DNA of 64,000 bases from a bacterium SCSIO 12741 (lineage in GTDB: Bacteria; Bacteroidota; Bacteroidia; Flavobacteriales_G; Salibacteraceae): the NCBI GenBank assembly GCA_024398055.1, contig CP073749.1, positions 2,976,594 through 3,040,593 of the forward strand, written 5' to 3'. A program made the translations under genes and the position numbers. This document shows positions 8,501 through 17,582 of the stretch, piece by piece; the stretch's first letter is position 1; each line of letters opens with the position of its first letter. The notes below the pieces were generated by a model that did not search any database, was not told where the DNA came from, and saw only the letters and a program-made list of their open reading frames with translations.

Positions 8501-9766
8501 TCAACGGTGGAATATAACGGAAATTCAACCCAGACATTCGCCCAGGATGCGGGTTCAGGGACGGATGATTTCGAATACTTTAATGTGATCATTAATAATA
8601 GTTTCGGAACGGCACCCCAACTCACCATGGAAGGTTTAGCCACTATTCCAACGAGTGCTACCATCACTTTTACCGATGGCATTCTGGCTTCTACAGAAGC
8701 CAATATTTTGGTGTTGAACGATAATGCCAATGCTTCCGGAGCCGACGCGGACAGTTATGTAGATGGTCCTATCCGAAAAGTAGGAGATGAGCTCTTTATT
8801 TTCCCAACCGGCGATGGAGACATTTTTGCTCCCATCGGGGTGGATCCGACGAGCGGTACTACTACGGCTTTTCGTTGCGAGTATGTGAATTCAGCTCCAT
8901 CAAACTCCGATGTTTTGGGTACCGGTATCAACAACATTAGTCAAAATGAATATTGGAATGTTGTTAGAACCAATACCACCAATAGTGCCACGGTTACCTT
9001 GTATTGGGATGCAACTCGAAGTGGTGAAATCAACAATTATTCGGAATTGATGGTTTCGCACTACACCGGAGGACAGTGGATTGATGCCGGTAACAATTCA
9101 TTAACTGGCAACAATGCCGGAGGAACTGTGACGTCGGATGCTCAAAGTAGTTTTAGTCCATTTACCTTGGGCAGTAGTACCACCAATAATCCCTTACCCG
9201 TAGAGTTGGTTTCCTTTAAGGCCGTCCCCAACCCAGATGAAGAAGTTGTTGAGCTGATCTGGATTACGGCAAGTGAACTTAACAATGATTACTTCGAAGT
9301 AGAAAGGACCATCGATATGAAAGAATTTATTGAGGTAATTACGGTACCTGGACAAGGAACAACGAACGAAAGAACGGAATACCATGAGCGAGATTTGAAT
9401 CCGGAAAAGGGGATCAGCTACTACCGGTTAAGCCAAACCGATTTTGATGGAAAGCAAACCTACTTTGACCTGGAGAAGGTGCTATACGATATGGAGTCTT
9501 CTAAAAAAGTGGATATTCAGGTCTACCCAAATCCGAATAATGGGCAGACCCTCTTTGTGAAGGTTCCAGATAGCCAGGAAGAAGATATCAATGTGTTGAT
9601 AAACAACTTTCTGGGAGTAGAGGTTTATTCCGATTTTTCGATTTATCACCAGGGTGATTTTTCCTTGGTTTCCATAGAAATGACTCAGAAGCTGGCTCCG
9701 GGAAGTTATTTTGTAAACGTCGAGTTAAAAGGTGAAATCCACACCTACAAGCTCATCGTTCAATGA
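5585..9766 (+). CDS. Giant Asp-rich repetitive secreted protein, T9SS type A
   Basis: A 1,393-residue protein with a clear signal peptide (residues 1-22, cleavage after VLS). Residues about 60-1010 form a repetitive region extremely rich in Asp, Asn and Gly, with alternating hydrophobic pattern (phrases such as DVDGSLDI, DGQLRIDGNW, NHSDIDIGG) suggesting a parallel beta-solenoid with calcium-binding turns. A superrepeat of about 150 residues begins at residues 391, 541 and 693. After it come a non-repetitive beta region, LPVELVSFKAV (about residue 1205) and a C-terminal type A sorting domain with VYPNPNNGQTL and SYFVNVELKG. The sorting domain directs export through T9SS and surface attachment or release. 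Function unknown; adhesin or structural surface protein are guesses. Confidence 0.85.
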   Translation: MKYFYGSLLLLAIFFMPSSVLSQTYYARGDGDWDETDKWSTSGVGGSSCSCTPTVGSTVIIDGYDIDIDAGTGNVSVANISLTNSRNTNAQLKIEGGVTLSVTSNFQMYTANNRNKHVDLVLEDDNTTMNVTGTFTMTRASGNTQNRNLTVDMSNNSDLTVTGLFTIYNQSSSSSQNKEEIELNDQATLTCNGGVSVRQDAGGDLLFDLNNSSSWVIDGDMDFDLNGGDHTDFNLSGTSRITVSQDVDFDVDGGDDIEFLLSEGSSFQVGDDITFDMDGGEDLQFLMSNNSGSDHFLVTDDFLVDHDGGQDIDLELTNSAEIDVNGDFTIDWDASDANDSDIDLNISDNALVDVDGSLDINLNETTRDYCDLLIDMDYNGAWYVGVNNGGLAESASIRIVDGDYFHLDLDRDSKFEVYGNLTFSQSGDGDMDLHLNDNDDGSAADGQLRVDGNMIISKDDGDELQLRARNHSDIDIAGDLTITVTGYDGTFQDAEINLDDDVTMDIDGNLSITHNVTNNNSLYLDLDDNASITVGVNDGALTKSASIFFTDGYGYYFDLDRDAAFTVYGNLTQTFAGDEYCHIHLNANDDGSTTDGQLKIDGNWSVTSTDGDQFNIRILNHSDIDVGRDLTFNNSGFDAGIWGDATLRVEDDATLDVDGSMSWTFNPGQEQNDLILDFDDNAVITIGNDNGALAESLTINMLDGYTFEFDLDRDSRLDVYGNFDFSFAAGTHANFDLNSNNNGSASDGQLRIDGNWALVKSDGYQFRLRAYNHSDIDIGGNFTYTGTNHKTGWWDDEFISLRDDATMDVDGLFNFTMTTLAQENSLRIDLEDNTVFSIGSQVTDNHVITLVNGYRMRYRLDDNSVWNVNGSLQSVLTNSNQPADIGLNRGSGSAARLNITGNLDIDNNKNSDEYYVRLDGSSSVLNVDGNIDLSSAATSNRIELELNSSSKIEIGGNFVRTGGFGELDCNGTSTVEYNGNSTQTFAQDAGSGTDDFEYFNVIINNSFGTAPQLTMEGLATIPTSATITFTDGILASTEANILVLNDNANASGADADSYVDGPIRKVGDELFIFPTGDGDIFAPIGVDPTSGTTTAFRCEYVNSAPSNSDVLGTGINNISQNEYWNVVRTNTTNSATVTLYWDATRSGEINNYSELMVSHYTGGQWIDAGNNSLTGNNAGGTVTSDAQSSFSPFTLGSSTTNNPLPVELVSFKAVPNPDEEVVELIWITASELNNDYFEVERTIDMKEFIEVITVPGQGTTNERTEYHERDLNPEKGISYYRLSQTDFDGKQTYFDLEKVLYDMESSKKVDIQVYPNPNNGQTLFVKVPDSQEEDINVLINNFLGVEVYSDFSIYHQGDFSLVSIEMTQKLAPGSYFVNVELKGEIHTYKLIVQ

Positions 9767-9793
9767 AAGAATTTCGCCAAAGCATGGGAACCT

Positions 9794-10273
9794 TTAGTCC
9801 TCTGGAAGATGAATGAGGTGAAGGGTGGAAGGAAAAAATCCCTGGCTCTCCCAAAATCGTTTGGCTCCTTCGTTTTTTACCGAAACCTGGAGCTCAATAT
9901 AATCACCTCCCTGAGAGAAAATCCAGTCTTTAGCCGCATTCACCAGAAAAGTTCCAATACCCAAACTGCGGTGTTCTTTTTGAATCACGGTTTCCGCGAT
10001 GTATCCTTTTTTGCTGTAGGGTGAAACATTGGGTAGCGTTTCCATTTTTAGAATGGTCATGCCCACAGGAATGTTCTCGTTCATTGCTAAGAGTATCGCT
10101 GTATTCTCTGCATTGATCCGTTGAAGTAGAACCTGCTGAACTTCACCCCGCTTTTGATTGTCCAATTGAAATATGGGATGATGATCTTCGTGCTCTGCAA
10201 TTACTTCTAACCACAATGCGGTAACCGCCTCGAGGTCTGCGGCAGTGGCTGTTTGAATCTTAAGCTCTTCCAT
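9794..10273 (-). CDS. GNAT-family N-acetyltransferase
   Basis: About 159 residues from the ATG at 10273, which begins MEELKIQTATAADLEAVTALW, the usual GNAT start. The acetyl-CoA loop motif appears as KEHRSLGIGTFLVNAAKDWI (Q/R-x-x-G-x-G/A), followed by a typical ELQVSVKNEGAKRFWESQGF beta-bulge and C-terminal segment. It should transfer an acetyl group to an amine; the substrate is not predictable. A longer upstream reading would overlap the divergent gene's promoter, so the internal start is preferred. It is convergent with the 5585 gene, 27 bases away. Confidence 0.85.
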   Translation of the reverse strand: MEELKIQTATAADLEAVTALWLEVIAEHEDHHPIFQLDNQKRGEVQQVLLQRINAENTAILLAMNENIPVGMTILKMETLPNVSPYSKKGYIAETVIQKEHRSLGIGTFLVNAAKDWIFSQGGDYIELQVSVKNEGAKRFWESQGFFPSTLHLIHLPED

Positions 10274-10344
10274 ATCAAGGAGTAATGGTTGGTCCAATTT
10301 ACCGAATGCAGATTGCACGACAAAGAAAACCATCATTTATTCCG

Positions 10345-10352
10345 TACATTTG
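10345..10352 (+). promoter_or_regulatory. -7 box of the Asp-box giant gene
   Basis: TACATTTG is a perfect TAnnTTTG box ending 17 bases before the ATG at 10370. No -33 TTTG at the standard spacing is visible. Confidence 0.5.
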
Positions 10353-10369
10353 AACGTTTTTCTTTGCAA

Positions 10370-13300
10370 ATGATGACTATGAGGGGGAAAGTTTATTTGT
10401 TGATTCTTAGTTTGTTGGGAATCAGTGCGTCGGTATATGGCCAAGATTGGATTGAGGGAATGTATGATCCTCAAATGAATTATTTTGAGGTCAATGAAAG
10501 CTACCAGCAGTACTGGCAGACCCACGAAAAAGTAAAGGGCTCCGGACACAAGCAGTTCGAAAGATGGCGCTACTTTATCGACCCCTACATTCAAAAAGAT
10601 GGGAGCATAAGACCCTATAAGGAGATTCAACAATCCATTGAATCGTATTACCAAAGTCACCCTTCGAGATCGGTTCAAGGGAACTGGGTAGAAATTGGCC
10701 CTTGGACGGCACAACGTGTTTCCAGAGGGGTAGGCCGAATGAACTGCATAGGATTTCACCCGACCAATCCCAATAAGATTTATGTAGGAAGCCCCTCAGG
10801 AGGAATTTGGATCTCTGATGACGGTGGACATACCTGGAGAAATCCGGATGAAAGCCTTCAGAATTTTGGAGTTACCTCCATAGCCTTTCACCCGACTAAC
10901 CCGGATATCATGTTGATCGGGACGGGTGATGCTCCGGCCAATGAATCCTACGGAGTAGGTGTTTGGAGAAGTGAAGATGGTGGAGAAACCTGGAACGAGT
11001 CCAACCTTGGAATTTGGGACAAAACGGTATCTAAGGTAATGTTTAATCCAGATTCAGTGGACGAGGTATTGGCCGCTACCAAGACTGGACTGTACCAATC
11101 GATGGATGGGGGGAAAAGCTGGCAACAGCGTATTTCCAACTACGACTTTAGAGACATTGAATTTAAGCCAGGTGATCCTAAGGTTGCCTATTCTGCCACT
11201 TGGTCCTACAACACGACTACGAGCTGGGTGTTCGTTTCGAAAGACGGTGGACGAAACTGGAAGAGACGTATTATCACAGAAGGATTCATTCCTGATTATC
11301 GCTACGAATTGGCGGTGACTCCGGCTAACCCTGAATTGCTTTACTGTGCCGGAGGTTTGAGAATGATGATTTCTGAGAATTCAGGAGATACCTTTAGAAC
11401 AGTAACACAAGAAGGTGGCTTTTTGCTGAGCAACGACAACCAGGCCTGGTACAATGCTTCGCTTGATGCCGATCCCAACAATCCGAATGTAATTTACTGT
11501 GGAAATCGCTACCTCTACAAATCCTATGATGGTGGGGAAAGTTGGATTCGATTGAATCACACTCACGCCGATAACCACTTTATTAGTTTCTCTCCTCATG
11601 ACGGATCCTTGTGGGTATTGGACGACGGAGGTATTCACCGAAGTACCGACGGTGGACTGACTTTTACTGATCTCACTGACTTAGGTATTTCTGCTATTTA
11701 TTCGGTAGCGCAAAGCCCCTTTAATGCTGACCATGCTTTGAATGGTTATCAGGATTGTGGATCCAAATATTACGATGGCCGCACCTGGACCAGCGTTTAT
11801 GGAGCTGATGGTATGCAAGCCCTGTTTGATCCTACAGATAGTAACCGCTTTTACACGTCTTACCAATATGGGCGTATTGTTCGACACCTTAATCATATTG
11901 GTTCCAACCAAGTGATGCCGCAACCCGATGATGAAGGACCTTGGGTAACGCCGTACATTTTGGATGTTAACGATCCGGAAACGATGTACATGGGACGTCA
12001 AAAAATTTGGAAGTCGACCAACATTTTCGAGAGCAAAACCAAAAACATTAAATGGGATACCATCAGTACAGGTATTGCCCAATATCCTTTGGGAACCTTC
12101 ATTAAAATCAAGCAGCACCGCACCAATTCCAAAAGGATGTATGCTTTGAAAAGGGCAGAGAATCGTTCTCGTACCCAATTGATTGCCTGCGACAATATTT
12201 ACGATTCCATTCCAGTTTGGTACAACTTAGGGCTGAATTACCCCTTGGTAACGTTATCCTCTGATTTTGAAACAGACAATCGGGATAGCTCCACGATTTA
12301 CATGTTGGCCGACAACGAAGTTTGGATCACTACTGATATGGGGCAAAACTGGACCGATTTTTCAGGAACCTTGCCGGATGTACCCATGCATTGTTTGACC
12401 TTGGATACGGTAACCGGTGGATTGTATGTAGGTTGCGATGCTGGTGTGTTTTACCGGGGTGCAGGCCAATCGGATTGGGTCTCTTTTAGAGATGGTTTAA
12501 GTCGAAATGCCCGGGTTCGTGATATGGATCTGTATTACCACCCCACTGATCACAACCAGAGTCGATTGAAGGCGGCTACCTATGGTCGTGGTATGTGGGA
12601 ATCTGAGTTGTATGGTAACACAGGTTTTGATCCATCTCCGGTTTATCCGGTTGTTTTTTCTGAAGCCAAAACGTATACCTACGATCAAACTTTCGACTTG
12701 AGAATTGAATTTAAACACCACATTCATACCGAGAAGGTCAATGGATTTGATCAAAGCGATATTCAGGTCAGAAATGGTCGGATTACACAATTTACGGATC
12801 AAGGTGATTATTTTGAGATTACCGTTGAAGCGACTCAGTCTGGGCATGTATACGTAGACATACCACAAGGCGTAGCTACTGATTTGGCCCATGGACTTCC
12901 AAATGACTCCTTAACGACCTGGAGAATTGACTACCTGGACGATCATCCTGAAATTGGTCCTTATGGTCCAGGTGGAGTAGGTGATTCCTCTCATTTATTG
13001 CTCTGGTTAAAAGCCGATCATGGATTATTGGATGCCAATGGCCAGGCAATTTCCACGGATATGACCCGGATAGATCAATGGCAGGATTTCTCAGGAAAGG
13101 GTTATGTAGCCGTTCAAGCTACCGATAGCAGTCGACCTTTCTTTCGTGTAGATACAGCTGGTATCAATGGTCACCCCGCTGTGGAATACAATCCTCCAAA
13201 CCGTTATTTCATGGTCAATGATTTTGGACCGGTTGGAAAAAATCTTTCGGTATTTGCTGTGGCGCAATCGAATACAGAGAATTGGGAAGGACATAGCTGG

Positions 13301-14437
13301 ATAGCCAACAGCCGCATGAACAACGGCTTCCTGATGCACAATTCAAACAACCGCAAGTCCATTTATGCGGTTACGGTGGATGAAAACAAAAAGTACTTAG
13401 GCTCTCCCAGTGTGGAGGTTAAAGATGTGACCGAGCCGCATGTTTTTGGATTGACCTACAACGAAAGAATGTGGAAGAATGCTATCCACTTGGACAATCA
13501 AGTGGGTTACGATGAACTGTATGGCGACCATTTCCGCGACGGTACCGATACGATCAATATCCGATTGGGTAAAGACTACGATGAGCGCTATGGTAATGGA
13601 AAATTAGGAGAGTTTATTTACTACAGCGAAGATCTTCAAGATGCTCGTCGATTGATTGTAAGTAACTACCTCGCTGCCAAGTTCGGAGTAGATCTTCAAG
13701 AAAGCAATCGTTACGATTATGGAGAAAAGTACGGTGAACGAGTGGCTGGAATTGGGCGAGTAAGTGCAGAAGACTGGCACCAGGATGCTAAAGGGCTTAG
13801 CGCCTTCAGGGTTTCTGATCCGGATGATATGGAGAATGGCGAATTCTTGCTCTGGGGTTCAGATACCGCTTCCGTGGACACCTGGATTGCCGGACAGTTG
13901 CCAGACGGTATGGAACGATTGGCTCGAACCTGGCGTGTAGATGAAACCGGAGGAGATCTGGGACAAGTATTGATCCGTTTGAATAAGGATGATGTTCCAA
14001 CCGGCAAAGCGAAATTGGGATTGCTTTATTCCTCTACCGAAGATTTCTCGAGCAACCTGAGTTTGGTTGAATGGAATGTTGGAGGCGATGGTAACTGGGA
14101 ATTGCATACTAACCTGATGAATGAAGGTTATTATGCCTTGGTTACAGCTGAGAAGTTCTTTCTGGGCGAAGAGAGTCTTGCCGTAAACATGAAATACCAG
14201 TTGGTGCCAAACCCCGCCATTAACGGGTTGAGCGAGCTGAGAATCGAAAGCTTTGGGCAAGATGAATTGGAAATCCAAATCACAGACAAACTGGGGCGTC
14301 AATTGCAACGTCAAAAGTTGACCATCGGTGAAGGGTTGTATCAATTACCCATCGATTTGAGCGGTGAGGCCAGCGGTATTTACCTGATCACAGTTTATAG
14401 CAACACAGGAACCGAGACCTATAAATTGGTCCGCTAA
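10370..14437 (+). CDS. Secreted Asp-box/beta-propeller protein with lectin-like domain, T9SS type A
   Basis: About 1,355 residues from the ATG at 10370, which directly precedes a signal peptide (cleavage near SVYGQ). Residues about 110-700 contain repeated Asp-boxes (WISDDGGHTW, WRSEDGGETW, YQSMDGGKSW, FVSKDGGRNW, YKSYDGGESW, HRSTDGGLTF) as in sialidase/VPS10/photosystem-assembly-like propellers. A region near 855-1080 (LLLWLKADHGLLD to LGEFIYYSEDL) resembles concanavalin-like/LamG modules. The C-terminus YQLVPNPAINGLSEL to GIYLITVYSN is a type A T9SS sorting domain. No sialidase FRIP motif is seen, so a binding role is as likely as a hydrolase. Other in-frame starts (10373, 10379) are possible. 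Confidence 0.85.
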   Translation: MMTMRGKVYLLILSLLGISASVYGQDWIEGMYDPQMNYFEVNESYQQYWQTHEKVKGSGHKQFERWRYFIDPYIQKDGSIRPYKEIQQSIESYYQSHPSRSVQGNWVEIGPWTAQRVSRGVGRMNCIGFHPTNPNKIYVGSPSGGIWISDDGGHTWRNPDESLQNFGVTSIAFHPTNPDIMLIGTGDAPANESYGVGVWRSEDGGETWNESNLGIWDKTVSKVMFNPDSVDEVLAATKTGLYQSMDGGKSWQQRISNYDFRDIEFKPGDPKVAYSATWSYNTTTSWVFVSKDGGRNWKRRIITEGFIPDYRYELAVTPANPELLYCAGGLRMMISENSGDTFRTVTQEGGFLLSNDNQAWYNASLDADPNNPNVIYCGNRYLYKSYDGGESWIRLNHTHADNHFISFSPHDGSLWVLDDGGIHRSTDGGLTFTDLTDLGISAIYSVAQSPFNADHALNGYQDCGSKYYDGRTWTSVYGADGMQALFDPTDSNRFYTSYQYGRIVRHLNHIGSNQVMPQPDDEGPWVTPYILDVNDPETMYMGRQKIWKSTNIFESKTKNIKWDTISTGIAQYPLGTFIKIKQHRTNSKRMYALKRAENRSRTQLIACDNIYDSIPVWYNLGLNYPLVTLSSDFETDNRDSSTIYMLADNEVWITTDMGQNWTDFSGTLPDVPMHCLTLDTVTGGLYVGCDAGVFYRGAGQSDWVSFRDGLSRNARVRDMDLYYHPTDHNQSRLKAATYGRGMWESELYGNTGFDPSPVYPVVFSEAKTYTYDQTFDLRIEFKHHIHTEKVNGFDQSDIQVRNGRITQFTDQGDYFEITVEATQSGHVYVDIPQGVATDLAHGLPNDSLTTWRIDYLDDHPEIGPYGPGGVGDSSHLLLWLKADHGLLDANGQAISTDMTRIDQWQDFSGKGYVAVQATDSSRPFFRVDTAGINGHPAVEYNPPNRYFMVNDFGPVGKNLSVFAVAQSNTENWEGHSWIANSRMNNGFLMHNSNNRKSIYAVTVDENKKYLGSPSVEVKDVTEPHVFGLTYNERMWKNAIHLDNQVGYDELYGDHFRDGTDTINIRLGKDYDERYGNGKLGEFIYYSEDLQDARRLIVSNYLAAKFGVDLQESNRYDYGEKYGERVAGIGRVSAEDWHQDAKGLSAFRVSDPDDMENGEFLLWGSDTASVDTWIAGQLPDGMERLARTWRVDETGGDLGQVLIRLNKDDVPTGKAKLGLLYSSTEDFSSNLSLVEWNVGGDGNWELHTNLMNEGYYALVTAEKFFLGEESLAVNMKYQLVPNPAINGLSELRIESFGQDELEIQITDKLGRQLQRQKLTIGEGLYQLPIDLSGEASGIYLITVYSNTGTETYKLVR

Positions 14438-14502
14438 CCGCAAGAATTCTGCATATTTGTTGCCGTTTTCATCCTCCAGGTGAGGGTTGAAAACTGGAAA
14501 CT

Positions 14503-15966
14503 ATGGAACAATCGAGCAGGCCTTTCTACCTTTTAACCTGGGGAGTCATATTGATTCTTCTGTTACCTATTCTGGCTCAGGATGGTATGTTTCTCGATGG
14601 AGTATTGTACAGCAGTGTTGGAAAGAATTTGGCCAATGGCTACGGTACTTTTTGGGCACCTCGTTTTAGCGAATACGGCATTGCCAACTCTCCTATATTT
14701 CATGAGCATCCACCCTTAAATTTTGGTATTCAGGCCATCTTTTATAAGATACTGGGGAATGGATTTCTAACCGAACGCATCTACTCCTTGCTCACTGCAA
14801 TTCTCAATGCTGGCCTTATCCATTTGATTTGGAAAGAGCTTGAGAAGAAGGATCATCGACTAAGAGGAATGAGCTGGTGGGCCCTGCTACTTTGGATTCT
14901 TTTGCCACTCACTTATTGGTGTTTTCAGAACAACGTACAGGAAAATACCATGGGCATATTTGTGCTTAGTTCCGTTTGGTTTCTAATGCGCTACCTCGAT
15001 TCGGGCCGACTCATGCTTCTTATCGGATGTGGGGTTAGTCTCTTTTTGGCTTCTTTCAGTAAGGGAGTCACCGGATTGTTTCCTCTGGGGGCCATTGTAT
15101 TCTGGAGTTGGACGGTAGGTCGGAAAGACAACAACCCAGACAATCCGATCCCATATCAATGGCATTATGCCCGGGTTGGATTTGGACGAGTAGTTCGCGA
15201 TACCCTCATTTTGTTGGTTATTGTGTTTGCCATTTACGGCTTGCTTCTGTCTTATGGACCGGCTTATGACAATTTGATGGGATGGTTTGAAGGCCGTTTT
15301 CTACATCGCTTAGATTCCGCTCCAACCGTGGATCACCGCTACCGAATTTGGATTCGAATCTTTAATGAGATGATCTACACCATGGCCATCACCGCCGTGT
15401 TGATAGGATTGTTTCTATGGCGCAAAGTGGATTGGCTGGCCGGATGGAGTCAACGGAAAAAATGGGTGTCCTTCTTTTTCCTATTGGCTTTGAGTGGATC
15501 CGCTCCTTTGGTACTTACCATGGTGCAGAAGGGATTTTACATGGTTCCGTCCTATCCGTTTTATGCTATCGCATTTGCCTTAATTACGGCTCCCGGACTT
15601 CAGGTATGGATCAAAAAAATGAGCAAAACCGGTAAAGCCATTGTCACCACTTTTTCATCCGTTGTGATTATTGCCGCCATTGGAGTTGCTGCCTTTTTGT
15701 TTCACGGCACCAGTCGCGATCAGGACGTTTTGCCCGATATGCATCGAGTAGGAGAAGAAGTGCCCTTTGGAAGCACCTTGTCTATTTACCCTGACATTTG
15801 GGAAGACTGGAGAGTCCAGGTGTACCTGCAGCGTTACTACCACATTAGTTTAAATCCGCGCACCGGTGATCATACTTATTTCCTGACCAAAGCAGAAGAA
15901 CCGGCTCCCGATGGCTATCAAGAAGTCGATCTTGGGTTGACTCATCACAAGCTTTACCGCAAATAG
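14503..15966 (+). CDS. GT39-like membrane glycosyltransferase (ArnT/PMT fold)
   Basis: The 487-residue protein has about 10-12 hydrophobic segments. Near the N-terminus, DGMFLDGVLYSSVGKNLA supplies the acidic residue found in the first periplasmic loop of ArnT/PMT-type GT-C transferases, followed by HEHPPLNFGIQAIFYK, the usual HPPL-like loop, and FLTERIYSLL. The C-terminal 90 residues are soluble (YPDIWEDWRVQVYLQRYY). These enzymes move a sugar from a polyprenyl-phosphate donor to lipid A, protein or other polyprenyl acceptors on the outer face of the inner membrane. The acceptor here is unknown. It follows the Asp-box gene by 65 bases. Confidence 0.8.
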   Translation: MEQSSRPFYLLTWGVILILLLPILAQDGMFLDGVLYSSVGKNLANGYGTFWAPRFSEYGIANSPIFHEHPPLNFGIQAIFYKILGNGFLTERIYSLLTAILNAGLIHLIWKELEKKDHRLRGMSWWALLLWILLPLTYWCFQNNVQENTMGIFVLSSVWFLMRYLDSGRLMLLIGCGVSLFLASFSKGVTGLFPLGAIVFWSWTVGRKDNNPDNPIPYQWHYARVGFGRVVRDTLILLVIVFAIYGLLLSYGPAYDNLMGWFEGRFLHRLDSAPTVDHRYRIWIRIFNEMIYTMAITAVLIGLFLWRKVDWLAGWSQRKKWVSFFFLLALSGSAPLVLTMVQKGFYMVPSYPFYAIAFALITAPGLQVWIKKMSKTGKAIVTTFSSVVIIAAIGVAAFLFHGTSRDQDVLPDMHRVGEEVPFGSTLSIYPDIWEDWRVQVYLQRYYHISLNPRTGDHTYFLTKAEEPAPDGYQEVDLGLTHHKLYRK

Positions 15967-16039
15967 GGATAAGCAAAGAACCTTTTTCCTATTCCATTTC
16001 TCCTTATTTAGAACCATTCTCAGATTCAAAAGGGAATCT

Positions 16040-16047
16040 TACTTTTG
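16040..16047 (+). promoter_or_regulatory. -7 box of the U32-ferredoxin operon (leaderless type)
   Basis: TACTTTTG is a perfect TAnnTTTG match, ending exactly 4 bases before the ATG at 16052. Confidence 0.6.
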
Positions 16048-16051
16048 CAGC

Positions 16052-17290
16052 ATGAAACAAAAGCAGGTAGAATTAATGGCTCCGGCGGGATCCTTTGCAG
16101 CTATGCAGGCTGCTATTGATAACGGAGCTAATGCGGTCTACTTTGGTGTGGACCAGTTGAATATGCGCGCACGTGCAACGATGAACTTTACCCTGGACGA
16201 TTTAGAAGAAATTGCCCAGCGCTGTCGTGCGGCCAATGTAAGAACCTACCTAACCTTAAATACCATTATTTACGATCACGATTTATCCATTATCAAAAAG
16301 GTGGTTAATCGGGTAAAGGAATCTGGAATTGATGCGGTGATTGCCTCTGATCAGGCAGTCATTGGTTATGCTTCTCAGCAAGGAGTGGAAGTGCATATTT
16401 CTACTCAGTTGAATGTGACCAATTTGGAAACCGTTCGTTTTTACAGTCACTTTGCCGATGTGATGGTTCTTTCACGGGAATTGAGTTTAAGACAAGTGAA
16501 AGACATCTGTGACGGTGTGAAAAAAGAAAACATCTGCGGACCATCAGGTAGACCTGTAGAAATAGAGGTGTTTGCCCATGGAGCTCTGTGTATGGCTGTT
16601 TCTGGTAAGTGTTATTTGTCATTGCACAACCAGAATTCATCGGCTAACCGAGGTGCTTGCATTCAAAATTGCCGTAGAAGCTACAAGGTGATTGACATGG
16701 AAGACGGAGTGGAACTGGAAATCGACAATGAATACATCATGTCACCCAAGGACCTTTGCACCGTCGATTTTCTGGATCAGTTACTCGATACTGGAGTTTC
16801 GGTTCTAAAGATTGAAGGCCGGGGAAGAGCTCCTGAATATGTGGCAACGACCATTCGCTGTTACCGTGAGGCGATCGATGCTATTCAGGAGGGTACCTAT
16901 ACACCAGAGAAAGTGGCCGAATGGATGGGTAGACTCGAAAAAGTATACAACCGGGGTTTTTGGGGAGGATACTTCCTGGGACAAAAAATGGGAGAGTGGA
17001 GTGACGTTAGCGGATCTTCTGCTACCCAGAAAAAAATGTACCTGGGTAAAGGATTGCACTATTACACCAAATTGGGAGTAGGTGTTTTTCGCCTGGAAGC
17101 CCATAGCTTGAAAGTGGGTGATGAGGTGGCCATTATCGGTCCTACGACTGGAGTATTGGAGACCACAATCCAGGAGATTCACGTGGACAATGAAGCTGTA
17201 GAAAAAGCGGATAAAGGGGTGGATTGCGCCATCAAATTGGATCGTACCATTCGTTCTTCGGATAAGTTGTACAAGTATATCCCCGCCTAA
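16052..17290 (+). CDS. Peptidase U32-family iron-sulfur protein (TrhP/RlhA/UbiU relative)
   Basis: The 412-residue protein starts with ELMAPAGSFAAMQAAIDNGANAVYFG, diagnostic of the U32 family, and has the core HGALCMAVSGKCYLS...GACIQNC. Cysteines C180, C187, C203 and C236 (C207 in addition) are spaced like the [4Fe-4S] ligands of UbiU. Despite the name, characterised members are prephenate- or oxygen-independent hydroxylation factors for tRNA U34 (TrhP), 23S rRNA C2501 (RlhA) or ubiquinone (UbiUV). Its length fits TrhP better than the longer RlhA. Its stop overlaps the start of a ferredoxin gene by one base, suggesting the ferredoxin serves it. Which substrate it modifies cannot be read from sequence. 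Confidence 0.88.
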   Translation: MKQKQVELMAPAGSFAAMQAAIDNGANAVYFGVDQLNMRARATMNFTLDDLEEIAQRCRAANVRTYLTLNTIIYDHDLSIIKKVVNRVKESGIDAVIASDQAVIGYASQQGVEVHISTQLNVTNLETVRFYSHFADVMVLSRELSLRQVKDICDGVKKENICGPSGRPVEIEVFAHGALCMAVSGKCYLSLHNQNSSANRGACIQNCRRSYKVIDMEDGVELEIDNEYIMSPKDLCTVDFLDQLLDTGVSVLKIEGRGRAPEYVATTIRCYREAIDAIQEGTYTPEKVAEWMGRLEKVYNRGFWGGYFLGQKMGEWSDVSGSSATQKKMYLGKGLHYYTKLGVGVFRLEAHSLKVGDEVAIIGPTTGVLETTIQEIHVDNEAVEKADKGVDCAIKLDRTIRSSDKLYKYIPA

Positions 17291-17517
17291 TGGTTATCAT
17301 TACCCATCAACGTGAAAAGTGTATTGGCTGCAACTACTGCGTGGAGCTGGCTTTTCAGCGTTGGCGTATGAGTAAAAAAGACGGCAAGGTTACCTTGATT
17401 GGCGGTAAGAACAAAAAAGGTTTTCACACGGCTCGGGTAGGAGATGAAGAGCTTGAAGAAAACAAGAAGGCAGCCGAGGTTTGCCCGATGAACATTATCA
17501 AGGTATCCCAGATTTAA
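17290..17517 (+). CDS. Small single-cluster ferredoxin
   Basis: A 75-residue protein with C11-x2-C14-x2-C17 and a distant C65-P, the pattern of a single [4Fe-4S] (or [3Fe-4S]) ferredoxin. The insert between the cysteines is basic and contains GGKNKKGFH. It is translated from an ATG overlapping the U32 stop (TAATG) and is therefore coupled to it. It most likely supplies electrons to the U32 protein or to its iron-sulfur cluster. No second cluster motif is present. Confidence 0.9.
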   Translation: MVIITHQREKCIGCNYCVELAFQRWRMSKKDGKVTLIGGKNKKGFHTARVGDEELEENKKAAEVCPMNIIKVSQI

Positions 17518-17582
17518 TCGGTTTTAGGCGGGTTTCATTTCGATAAAAATCCTTTACTTGTTGGTTCTAAAGGATTTCAGGA

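Noticed and set aside
10289-10369. Longer N-terminus for the Asp-box protein
   Set aside because: It would cover the promoter and precede the signal peptide; the ATG at 10370 gives a proper exported protein.
14487-14669. Separate 60-codon plus-strand frame at the GT39 start
   Set aside because: It overlaps the GT39 gene in another frame and resembles nothing.
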